DNA of 9,691 nucleotides from Halanaerobiales bacterium (lineage in GTDB: Bacteria > Bacillota_F > Halanaerobiia > Halanaerobiales > DTU029): the NCBI GenBank assembly GCA_016278415.1, contig JADQBV010000200.1:3922-13612 (forward strand), given 5' to 3'. A model generated the notes under the pieces. It made no database searches. It saw nothing but the letters and a program-made list of their open reading frames with translations, and was not told the origin of the DNA. Below, in pieces: positions 1-6,046 of the stretch. Both the position numbers and the translations under genes were made by a program. Position 1 is the first letter of the stretch, and every line of letters begins with the position of its first letter.

Positions 1-174
1 CACTTGTTCCTCTAAGCTTCAGTAACAACCTCCTGAAGCTAAGAAATCACTTTGCACTCATGACTAACTGCTGCTAATCTTTCTTGCTTATCACAACTGC
101 AAGCAGCAGTAAGTCCCAGCACTTGTTCCTCTAAGCTTCAGTAACAACCTCCTGAAGCTAAGAAATCACTTTGC
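1..174 (+). repeat. Tandem array 1 of a 119-bp structured repeat (one full unit plus a partial one)
   Basis: Bases 1-55 are identical to 120-174, giving a period of 119. One full unit is 56-174, and the array continues beyond the left edge. Each unit has two inverted repeats. Stem 1 pairs ACTGCTGCT (67-75) with AGCAGCAGT (102-110) across a 26-nt loop. Stem 2 pairs 131-141 with 152-162 across a 10-nt loop, as an 11-bp stem with one mismatch. A 20-nt linker (111-130) between the stems is identical in array 2 (4014-4261), while the loops differ. Units are bounded by the 12-mer AAATCACTTTGC (44-55 and 163-174). The right end of the array lies inside the 3' end of the transporter gene. No recognisable transposase or CRISPR-like spacers accompany it. 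Repetition and pairing are seen directly; the role is unknown. Confidence 0.93.
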
Positions 175-667
175 CTATCTGGCGCGCTAAGGGGATTGCT
201 ATAATAGCTCCTACTGCTGCCTGGCCATAATTGCCAGCAATTTCAGGTAAAACCGCTGGCCAGCCATAGAGACTCCATACAACTAGAGCATATCCAATAA
301 TCATGACATGTCCACCAGCAACTAGTGCAAGAACTTTTTTAGATAATTTATTTCCTGCTAGCTTACCAACAATCCACCCTTCAAAACCTTTAATAATGAA
401 CGTAAAAGGTGCCCAGACTGGAAATAATAATAGATCCACTAATGCCGACCCAAAAGCCCCTGCGATCGCACCTGCTTTTTTCCCGAATACTAACGCTATA
501 GTATATATAAATACTTCACCTAAATTATAATATGAAGTATTTAAACCAGGAACCTTAATAAATGTACCTAAAGAAACAGCTGCAATAAATAAAGCCAAAT
601 AGGCAATAGAATGTACTGATAAACTATTCAATTTTAAAACCTTTAAATCTTCTTTTATATTCCTCAT
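158..667 (-). CDS. ECF transporter S-component (substrate-binding membrane subunit), vitamin-type substrate unknown
   Basis: This 169-residue, strongly hydrophobic protein has about five or six membrane segments. It fits the S-component of energy-coupling factor importers, which bind a vitamin or precursor in the membrane and share the EcfA-EcfA'-EcfT energising module. The core near residues 45-101 (NLGEVFIYTIALVFG, then GAIAGAFGSALVDLL, then APFTFIIKGFEGWIVG) is typical of the riboflavin-transporter-like S-component family (Pfam ECF-ribofla_trS type), whose substrates vary. The ATG at 667 is preceded by AGGAG (676-680) at 8-nt spacing. A sigma-A promoter lies at 735-763, so the gene is probably monocistronic. 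No ECF ATPase or T-subunit is in the window, so it likely uses a shared module encoded elsewhere. The last residues (KVIS) and the TAG stop lie inside repeat array 1, so the native C-terminus may have been replaced. Substrate cannot be read from sequence. Confidence 0.85.
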   Translation of the reverse strand: MRNIKEDLKVLKLNSLSVHSIAYLALFIAAVSLGTFIKVPGLNTSYYNLGEVFIYTIALVFGKKAGAIAGAFGSALVDLLLFPVWAPFTFIIKGFEGWIVGKLAGNKLSKKVLALVAGGHVMIIGYALVVWSLYGWPAVLPEIAGNYGQAAVGAIIAIPLARQIGKVIS

Positions 668-734
668 TAGTATAACTCCTAACTATAAATATGTATTTTT
701 TTTATAATTGAATTCTATCCTGGTTTCTTAGATT

Positions 735-763
735 ATTATACCGTCTTTATATTCTTTTAGCAA
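735..763 (-). promoter_or_regulatory. Sigma-A promoter of the ECF S-component gene
   Basis: On the minus strand, TTGCTA (758-763) and TATAAT (735-740) are separated by exactly 17 nt. Transcription would start near 728 and leave a leader of about 60 nt, which is too short for a typical vitamin riboswitch; none is visible. Confidence 0.75.
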
Positions 764-795
764 GCCTTCCTATGCTCCTTTTTCGACAATATATA

Positions 796-813
796 TTTTG
801 ATTATAATCAAAA
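796..813. promoter_or_regulatory. Perfect 18-bp AT-rich palindrome, possible operator
   Basis: TTTTGATTATAATCAAAA is its own reverse complement. It lies 33 bp upstream of the -35 of the ECF promoter and 70 bp beyond the glnA terminator. The position would suit a regulator site for the transporter gene. It only loosely resembles Fur/PerR-type boxes and has even symmetry, so no regulator is assigned. In such AT-rich DNA it could be chance. Confidence 0.3.
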
Positions 814-876
814 ATATCATTATATAATATTGATATATATCTAAAGTGAAATTTTAAATAAAAGTAGAAATTAATG

Positions 877-905
877 AAAAAACCCCGGAAATTTTAAATC
901 CGGGG
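877..905 (-). terminator. Rho-independent terminator after glnA
   Basis: On the minus strand CCCCGGA (899-905) pairs with TCCGGGG (883-889) around a 9-nt AT-rich loop and is followed by six T (877-882). It lies 40 nt after the glnA stop and ends the glnR-glnA operon. Confidence 0.92.
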
Positions 906-944
906 TGGTAGAAGGTATTTTTAAACTAAATTATAAAACTCTAT

Positions 945-2270
945 CTACAGATTTAAGTACTGGTCAAGTTCCCATCCATGTACTTGGGTTCTGAATACAT
1001 CCCATTCAATTAACTTACCTTCAACAAAGTGTTCATAGATATGATTACCTAGAGTACCTTTGATAACCTCATCTTGGCTCAAGTTTTCAACAGCTTCCAT
1101 GATACTACCTGGCAAGCTAGCAATTCCACGAGCTTCTCTTTCGTCTGGTGTCATATCAAAGATATTTTCAGTAGTCTGGTCGCCTGGTTCTATTTTGTTT
1201 TTGATTCCCTCAAGACCTGCCTTTAGCATTACAGCCAAAGCTAAATATGGATTCGCAGCAGGGTCTGGATTACGCATTTCAATTCTAGTACCATTTCCGC
1301 GAGCAGAAGGAACCCTTACAAGAGCACTTCTATTCTGACCAGACCATGAAATATATACAGGTGCCTCATATCCTGGTACAAGACGCTTGTATGAATTTAT
1401 AATCGGATTTGTTATAGCCGCAATAGCAGGGGCATGTTTCAAAATACCACCCATATAATGATAAGCAATTTCACTTAACCCATTCTCATCTTCTGGGTCA
1501 TAGAAGGCATTTTCCCCATCTTTAAATAAAGATTGATGCACATGCATACCTGAGCCATTCTCACCAAAGATTGGTTTAGGCATAAACGTAGCGTGTAAGC
1601 CATGCTCCATGGATATAGCCTTGGTTACAAATTTGAAAGTTGCAATATTATCAGCAGTTTTTAAAGCCTTAGCATATTTAAAGTCAATTTCATGTTGACC
1701 AGGTGCTACTTCATGATGTGATGCCTCAACATCAAAGTCCATTGCTTCTAAAGCTAGGACAATATCACGTCTTGCATTTTCACCCATATCTACTGGTGAT
1801 AGATCGAAATAACCACCTTTATCATGAGTAATAGTTGTAGGCTCACCATTTTCATCCTTTTCAAAAAGGAAAAATTCTGGTTCTGGTCCTGCATACATCT
1901 CATATCCCATTTCCTCAGCCTCAGCAATTACTTTTTTCAATGTACAACGAGGACATCCTTCAAAAGGTTCCCCATCTGGTGTATAAACATCACACATAAG
2001 TCTTGCTACAGCACCCTCTTTAGGTCTCCATGGGAAAATAATGAAAGTATCAAAATCAGGTTTAAGATACATATCAGATTCATGTATCCTTGTAAAACCC
2101 TCAATAGAAGAACCATCAAACATAATCTCACCATCTAATGCTGTTGGTAATTGTTCTACTGTAATTGCAACATTCTTAATAGTACCCATAATATCAACAA
2201 ATTGCAGCCTTATAAACTTAACATCCTTGTCTTTTGCCATCGTCAATACATCTTGTTTTGTCATAGACAT
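945..2270 (-). CDS. glnA: Glutamine synthetase, type I-alpha
   Basis: ATP-dependent ligation of ammonium to glutamate to form glutamine, as a cytoplasmic dodecamer. The 441-residue length matches the short Gram-positive GSI-alpha class. Visible signatures are DGSSIEGF (52-59), the glutamate/metal-binding PEPEFFLFE (129-137), [17 protein letters not shown] (232-248) and [15 protein letters not shown] (331-345). Arg61 in [10 protein letters not shown] aligns with the arginine linked to glutamine feedback in Bacillus GS. At the site where beta-type enzymes carry the adenylylated tyrosine, this protein has NIFDM (369-373), so control by adenylylation is unlikely; feedback inhibition and complex formation with GlnR are expected from the family. 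AAGGAG (2280-2285) is 9 nt before the ATG at 2270, better placed than the in-frame ATG at 2264. It follows glnR by 22 nt with no promoter between them, so the two are co-transcribed. Confidence 0.97.
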   Translation of the reverse strand: MSMTKQDVLTMAKDKDVKFIRLQFVDIMGTIKNVAITVEQLPTALDGEIMFDGSSIEGFTRIHESDMYLKPDFDTFIIFPWRPKEGAVARLMCDVYTPDGEPFEGCPRCTLKKVIAEAEEMGYEMYAGPEPEFFLFEKDENGEPTTITHDKGGYFDLSPVDMGENARRDIVLALEAMDFDVEASHHEVAPGQHEIDFKYAKALKTADNIATFKFVTKAISMEHGLHATFMPKPIFGENGSGMHVHQSLFKDGENAFYDPEDENGLSEIAYHYMGGILKHAPAIAAITNPIINSYKRLVPGYEAPVYISWSGQNRSALVRVPSARGNGTRIEMRNPDPAANPYLALAVMLKAGLEGIKNKIEPGDQTTENIFDMTPDEREARGIASLPGSIMEAVENLSQDEVIKGTLGNHIYEHFVEGKLIEWDVFRTQVHGWELDQYLNL

Positions 2271-2292
2271 AACTACTCACTCCTTATTTCTC

Positions 2293-2637
2293 TTATTTTT
2301 TTTGTTTATTAAATTTATTAGAAACAGGAAATTTAGATGATAAATCACCTTTATTTATCCTGTTATTCCATCTATCACTTTGAAATTTGGCTGCAGTACC
2401 TTTAATAGGCTTAGGTTGATTTAATTTGTTTTTTACAGCCTCAATAGTATATCCTTCTTCTAAAAGAGATTTAACTCTCTTCATTCTACTTATATCTTCT
2501 TCAGAAAACAACCTTTGATTCCCCTTGGTCCTCTCTGGAAATACCAACTCAGTTTCATCATAGTATCTAATTTGCCGTGATGTAAGTCCAGTCTCTTCTT
2601 TAACAACCCTCATTGGTATGTTTTTCTTGCCAGCCAT
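2293..2637 (-). CDS. glnR: MerR-family nitrogen regulator GlnR
   Basis: Cytoplasmic DNA-binding repressor of nitrogen-assimilation genes, 114 residues (Bacillus GlnR is about 135). The N-terminal winged helix-turn-helix is clear: TGLTSRQIRYYDETELVFPERT (17-38, with RQIRYYDE the core) followed by GNQRLFSEEDISRMK (39-53). The C-terminal GDLSSKF resembles the GDMSRFF tail of Bacillus GlnR, the segment through which feedback-inhibited glutamine synthetase activates the repressor. ATG at 2637 is preceded by a GGTGAG-type ribosome site (about 2645-2656). It is first in an operon with glnA, the classic arrangement, which separates it from generic MerR proteins. Autoregulation is expected from the family, but I could not find a convincing GlnR box at its promoter. 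Confidence 0.93.
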   Translation of the reverse strand: MAGKKNIPMRVVKEETGLTSRQIRYYDETELVFPERTKGNQRLFSEEDISRMKRVKSLLEEGYTIEAVKNKLNQPKPIKGTAAKFQSDRWNNRINKGDLSSKFPVSNKFNKQKK

Positions 2638-2691
2638 ATTTTAACTCACCTCACCTATATTCAAAAATTATATTTCCTATTTCTTATTTGC

Positions 2692-2720
2692 ATTATATAA
2701 CATACATCATCTTATGTCAA
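2692..2720 (-). promoter_or_regulatory. Consensus sigma-A promoter of glnR-glnA
   Basis: On the minus strand a perfect TTGACA (2715-2720) and a perfect TATAAT (2692-2697) are 17 nt apart. Upstream (about 2732-2770), runs of A on the coding strand look like an UP element or bent DNA. Such a strong promoter on a nitrogen-controlled operon implies control by repression. The expected TGTNA-N7-TNACA GlnR site is not intact; only a half-site TGTTA overlaps the -10. Confidence 0.9.
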
Positions 2721-2778
2721 GTTGGTGTAAGCTTTTTATTTAATTTTTTATTTATTTTTTTAAAAAACTTCAGGAGGC

Positions 2779-2806
2779 TTGTCATATCAATATTTACTTA
2801 TATTTT
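2779..2806 (+). promoter_or_regulatory. Possible weak promoter of the duplicated P-loop ATPase gene
   Basis: TTGTCA (2779-2784) and TATTTT (2801-2806) have a 16-nt spacer and lie 55 bp before the ATG at 2862. The -10 matches four of six consensus bases. The surrounding DNA is so AT-rich that other placements, including alternative sigma factors, are possible. Confidence 0.3.
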
Positions 2807-2861
2807 TATTTTACATACATATATTTAATCATGAAGATAAATTTAAAAAGGGGTGAAATTA

Positions 2862-3950
2862 ATGAGTAAGATAAAAAATTATTTTCCTGGAGGTAATACC
2901 CCAGAAGGATTTTATTCATTCTATCAATACCTTCCGTATTATGCTGAAAAATTATTCATTTTAAAAGGTGGTCCTGGAACAGGAAAATCTACATTTATGA
3001 AGAAAATAGGTTATGAATTAAACGAAGCAGGTTATGACATAGAATTTCATTGGTGCTCATCTGATAATAACTCTCTTGATGGTATTGTAATACCAAAGCT
3101 AGAACTAGCCTTCTTGGATGGAACTGCACCTCATATGATTGATCCTAGATTCCCGGGTGCGATTGATGAAATTATTAATTTAGGTAAATTTTGGGATAGT
3201 AAATCAATAGAAGAAAACAAAAGTGATATAGTCTATTTAACTGAGCTAATAAGTAACCGTTTCTCACAGGCATATAGTTATCTCCATTCTGCTAAAACAA
3301 TTTATCTCCATTGGAAAAAGTATTATCAAAAAAGTCAAGACAAAAATAGCTACAAACAAATTGTAAATAAATTAATTAATAAGAATATTATTAAAAGGAA
3401 CATACAAGAGGGTTCAGAACGACATTTATTTGCAAGTGCAATCACACCTGAAGGAGCGGTTAATTATTTAGAGAATCTTAGTGAAGAGATAAATAACAGA
3501 ATAGTTATCAAAGGTAAACCGGGTACTGGTAAGTCAGCATTAATTAAAGATTTTTGCCATGAAGCAGCTAAATACGGCTACCATATATTATACCTACATT
3601 GTCCCCTTGAACCTGAAGAATTAGATGCTGCTATTATACCAGAACTAGATACAGCACTTCTGGTAGGAACTCCACCTCATTATTTGGAACCTACTAAAAC
3701 TACTGATCAAACTGTAAATTTAGTAGAAACAATCAATTTAGATTATATAAAAGATTACAATGCAGAAATTCTAGATGCAGAAAAACTATATGAAGATATG
3801 ATGAAAAGGGTTTATTACTTCTTGAAGAGTGCTAAAAGCCATCATGATATGCTTGAAGAGTATTATATTACTGCTATGGACTTTGATTCAATAGATATAT
3901 ATAGGAAAGATATAATCAGAAATTATATCAAAGAATATAAGCACTCTTGA
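2862..3950 (+). CDS. Duplicated P-loop ATPase, PRK06851-like, function unknown
   Basis: A 362-residue soluble protein made of two related nucleotide-binding halves. Walker A motifs are GGPGTGKST (36-44) and GKPGTGKSA (218-226). The halves repeat the same layout: the P-loop, then EFHWCSSD (61-68) against YLHCPLEP (244-251), then a run ending in IPKLELAFLDGTAPH (77-91) against IPELDTALLVGTPPH (259-273). The second half has a weaker version of the DP-x2-PGA-x2-E-x2-NLG stretch seen at 94-108. I recall this architecture as an uncharacterised Firmicute family (PRK06851); the exact role is unknown. An in-frame GTG at 2853 falls inside the AAAGGGGTGA ribosome site, so the ATG at 2862, 6 nt after it, is the real start. 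It is the only plus-strand gene, divergent from glnR and ended by a strong terminator, so it is monocistronic. There are no membrane segments or signal peptide. Confidence 0.85.
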   Translation: MSKIKNYFPGGNTPEGFYSFYQYLPYYAEKLFILKGGPGTGKSTFMKKIGYELNEAGYDIEFHWCSSDNNSLDGIVIPKLELAFLDGTAPHMIDPRFPGAIDEIINLGKFWDSKSIEENKSDIVYLTELISNRFSQAYSYLHSAKTIYLHWKKYYQKSQDKNSYKQIVNKLINKNIIKRNIQEGSERHLFASAITPEGAVNYLENLSEEINNRIVIKGKPGTGKSALIKDFCHEAAKYGYHILYLHCPLEPEELDAAIIPELDTALLVGTPPHYLEPTKTTDQTVNLVETINLDYIKDYNAEILDAEKLYEDMMKRVYYFLKSAKSHHDMLEEYYITAMDFDSIDIYRKDIIRNYIKEYKHS

Positions 3951-3967
3951 TTTATTTATAAACATTT

Positions 3968-3996
3968 AAAAAATCCTGCACTATGCAGGATTTTTT
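3968..3996. terminator. Bidirectional intrinsic terminator
   Basis: A perfect 13-bp inverted repeat (3968-3980 with 3984-3996) around a 3-nt loop CTA, with GC core TCCTGCA and six A on one side and six T on the other. It ends the plus-strand ATPase gene 17 nt after its stop. It also works in reverse for minus-strand transcripts that have read through repeat array 2 from the nucleotidyltransferase gene. Confidence 0.93.
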
Positions 3997-4013
3997 CATT
4001 TTATTCTTATGTA

Positions 4014-4261
4014 AACTCACTTTGCACTCATGACTAACTGCTGCTATTCTTCTTCCCTTACTACGACTGCAAGTAGCAGTAAGTCCCAGCACTTGTTCCT
4101 CTAAGCTTCAGTAACTTCACCTGAAGCTAAGAACTCACTTTGCACTCATGACTAACTGCTGCTATTCTTCTTCCCTTACTACGACTGCAAGTAGCAGTAA
4201 GTCCCAGCACTTGTTCCTCTAAGCTTCAGTAACTTCACCTGAAGCTAAGAACTCACTTTGC
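4014..4261 (+). repeat. Tandem array 2: two identical 118-bp structured repeat units
   Basis: Bases 4014-4131 and 4132-4249 are identical, and the bounding 12-mer AACTCACTTTGC occurs three times (4014-4025, 4132-4143, 4250-4261). Same family and orientation as array 1 (1-174). Stem 1 pairs ACTGCTGCT (4037-4045) with AGTAGCAGT (4072-4080) and includes one G-T pair. Stem 2 in the second unit pairs 4219-4229 with 4239-4249 around a 9-nt loop. The last 17 bp are coding for the neighbouring nucleotidyltransferase, whose stop codon lies in an arm of stem 2. The array sits between two convergent genes. Loop sequences differ from array 1, while the 20-nt linker between stems is identical to it. Confidence 0.95.
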
Positions 4262-5003
4262 CTTGCATTATCTCTAAATCGCTGGGTTTGTCGACGTCAA
4301 ATCCTATTTCTGGGTGGTTTGTTATCATAAAGTGTCCTTTACATCCAGTTATTTTTGTTACTTTACTTTCAATATCTACAATGGAAAGCTGCCCTATTAC
4401 AAATTTTAATATAAATTTCATCCCTAAAATTTTGCTTAATTTCCAGGGCTTTTTGCGCCATGCTATTGCTTTATCCAGTATTTCAGTAGATTCTTTTAGT
4501 ATTGATGGCCGAATTATTACCATATTTCCTCCAGTAAAGACTCCTTCAGCTAAATGGAAATATGTTCTTTTTACCGTTGGATATTTGGATATGTTATTTT
4601 CTTTGGGTATTATTGGATAATATAAATCAGCCTTGCTATCCTCTAAGCAGGTAATAATATATTCATCAATAACATCTGCTGTTATTAGGGGTATATCTGA
4701 TGTCATTAATAAAATATAATTATTTTTGTCAAGACCATTTATCCCTTTAAAAATATTCTCCTTCATAGAGTCCCCGGCCTCAACAAATAAATCAACTTTT
4801 TCCTGAATTGATTTTTGCAACTCATCTCTGGGACCTACGACAATTATATTACCAGTATGTTTAGCCTCATTAGCCGCTTTAATTACATACTCTACCATAG
4901 GTATATCCGCTATTTTAATTAAAGCCTCATGGTCACTATTTGATAGTTCTTTTAAAGGACCCTGATTAGGAGCACCAGCTAAAATAATTACATCTAATAC
5001 CAT
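4245..5003 (-). CDS. MobA-like nucleotidyltransferase (NTP-transferase family), substrate unknown
   Basis: A 252-residue cytoplasmic protein with a GT-A-like nucleotidyltransferase fold. LAGAPN (8-13) is the nucleotide-binding loop, a variant of the usual LAGG. ALIKIADIPMVEYV (27-40) carries the conserved lysine region, LLMTSDIPLIT (98-108) the metal-binding aspartate, and GFDVDKPSDLEIM (234-246) a typical C-terminal signature. Relatives transfer CMP, GMP or similar groups to sugars, alcohols or molybdopterin; this substrate is not determined. The next gene upstream is ispE, but the protein does not look like IspD itself. An in-frame TTG at 5021 would add six residues, but GGGGGG (5010-5015) six nt before the ATG at 5003 marks the ATG as the start. 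It lies 66 nt after ispE and is likely co-transcribed. The last residues KVSS and the TAG are provided by repeat array 2. Confidence 0.82.
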   Translation of the reverse strand: MVLDVIILAGAPNQGPLKELSNSDHEALIKIADIPMVEYVIKAANEAKHTGNIIVVGPRDELQKSIQEKVDLFVEAGDSMKENIFKGINGLDKNNYILLMTSDIPLITADVIDEYIITCLEDSKADLYYPIIPKENNISKYPTVKRTYFHLAEGVFTGGNMVIIRPSILKESTEILDKAIAWRKKPWKLSKILGMKFILKFVIGQLSIVDIESKVTKITGCKGHFMITNHPEIGFDVDKPSDLEIMQGKVSS

Positions 5004-5069
5004 ATCCAACCCCCCAAACAAAATTAAACAAAATGGACATTATCTTACATTGAAAATTTCATAATTATA

Positions 5070-5954
5070 TTAATAATTTCTCCATAACTCATTAAAATCC
5101 TTTTTTACAGTCCAGGCACTTGCTACAAAGTCATTTTTTCGTGGCCAGTTATTCTTGATGTTTCTCATTGTCTCTTGATCTTTTATTATTGCAAAGACTG
5201 TAGAACCACTACCAGACATCAGAACAAACAAAGCACCCATTTTCTTTAGAATGCTCTTAATCTCTGAAATATCTTGATAAAAAGATAGTGCCACTTCTTC
5301 CAGTACGTTTATCCATCCTTCTGACCAGGATATCTCCTTACCTTTCTTAATTATATTTGCTAATTCTTCAATAGCCACCTTTTTGTTTACTCTTAGTTTG
5401 TCAAACTCTTGATATGCCCAAACTGTACTTATGGGTATTCCCGGATTTATAATTACTAGATTATATTTTTTTATATCAGCTAACTGTTTAATTTTTTCTC
5501 CCCTACCATAAGCCAACGCTGTACCACCTTGTATACAAAAAGGAACATCTGAACCAAGTCTTGAAGCCATTCTATTCAAATCTTCTTTAGACATATTTAG
5601 ATTAAAGAGCTTATCAATCCCAACTAAGACAGCTGCAGCATCAGAACTACCGCCTGCTAGCCCCCCTGCTATAGGAATGTTTTTTTCAATATGTATATCT
5701 ACTCCAGCATTTAATTTAGCCTTATTTAAAATCATCCTGGCTGCCCTATAAGCAATATTATTTTCATCTTCAGGCAAACTAGGATCAGAATTCGTCAGGT
5801 TTAATACTCCGTCATTCTTTTTAATGATAACTCTATCATGGAGACTAATAGATTGCATAATCATCTTAACTTCATGATACCCATCGTCCCTAACACCTCT
5901 AATATCTAGAGCTAAATTTATTTTAGCTGGAGCTGGTACTAGAATTCTATCCAT
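5070..5954 (-). CDS. ispE: 4-diphosphocytidyl-2-C-methyl-D-erythritol kinase
   Basis: Phosphorylates CDP-methylerythritol with ATP in the non-mevalonate (MEP) route to isoprenoids, in the cytoplasm. The 294 residues fit the GHMP kinase family. PAPAKINLALDIRG (7-20) contains the catalytic lysine K11, PIAGGLAGGSSDAAA (94-108) is the glycine-rich ATP loop, LGSDVPF (133-139) holds the catalytic aspartate D136, and MSGSGSTVFAI (246-256) is the third GHMP motif. The ATG at 5954 has AGGAAGG (5965-5971) 10 nt upstream. It lies 88 nt downstream of cphA but has its own promoter at 6018-6046. The nucleotidyltransferase gene follows on the same strand. All key residues are present, so the enzyme should be active. 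Confidence 0.96.
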   Translation of the reverse strand: MDRILVPAPAKINLALDIRGVRDDGYHEVKMIMQSISLHDRVIIKKNDGVLNLTNSDPSLPEDENNIAYRAARMILNKAKLNAGVDIHIEKNIPIAGGLAGGSSDAAAVLVGIDKLFNLNMSKEDLNRMASRLGSDVPFCIQGGTALAYGRGEKIKQLADIKKYNLVIINPGIPISTVWAYQEFDKLRVNKKVAIEELANIIKKGKEISWSEGWINVLEEVALSFYQDISEIKSILKKMGALFVLMSGSGSTVFAIIKDQETMRNIKNNWPRKNDFVASAWTVKKDFNELWRNY

Positions 5955-5977
5955 TTGACAAACACCTTCCTAATATA

Positions 5978-5998
5978 AAAAGGATATTTAATCCTTTT
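5978..5998 (-). other. Small hairpin in the ispE leader, possible weak terminator or attenuator
   Basis: On the minus strand AAAAGGAT (5991-5998) pairs with ATCCTTTT (5978-5985) around a 5-nt loop. It lies between the predicted ispE start site (about 6011) and its ribosome site, and a short T-rich stretch follows. The stem is A/T-rich and weak, so it might end cphA transcripts, modulate ispE, or do nothing. Confidence 0.4.
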
Positions 5999-6017
5999 GA
6001 CAATAAAATACATTCCT

Positions 6018-6046
6018 ATTATATCATTAGAAAGGGGAAATGTTAA
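6018..6046 (-). promoter_or_regulatory. Sigma-A promoter of ispE, overlapping the cphA stop codon
   Basis: On the minus strand TTAACA (6041-6046) and TATAAT (6018-6023) are 17 nt apart. The -35 hexamer includes the TAA stop of cphA (6043-6045). This would let ispE, an essential-type gene, be transcribed independently of the cyanophycin genes. Confidence 0.75.

Noticed and set aside
1..174. CRISPR array
   Set aside because: The repeated units are 118-119 bp, directly adjacent and identical throughout, with no unique spacers and no cas genes.
668..734. Vitamin riboswitch in the leader of the ECF S-component gene
   Set aside because: The leader from the predicted start is only about 60 nt and shows no conserved riboswitch core such as those of TPP, FMN or cobalamin.
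1060..2340. Several plus-strand open frames opposite glnA
   Set aside because: They are antisense to a well-supported conserved gene, lack ribosome sites and show no family motifs.
2772..2777. AGGAGG as the ribosome site of a small leader gene
   Set aside because: No ATG or GTG lies at a suitable distance; the nearest TTG is one base away, and the downstream frame is AT-rich noise.
2613..2828. Plus-strand open frame of 71 codons between glnR and the ATPase gene
   Set aside because: It begins inside glnR on the opposite strand, covers the AT-rich promoter region and encodes a low-complexity Phe/Ile/Leu string with no family resemblance.
4014..4261. Insertion sequence or MITE with terminal inverted repeats
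   Set aside because: The ends are direct copies of a 12-mer, not inverted repeats, and no transposase is present; mobility by a trans-acting enzyme remains possible but unsupported.
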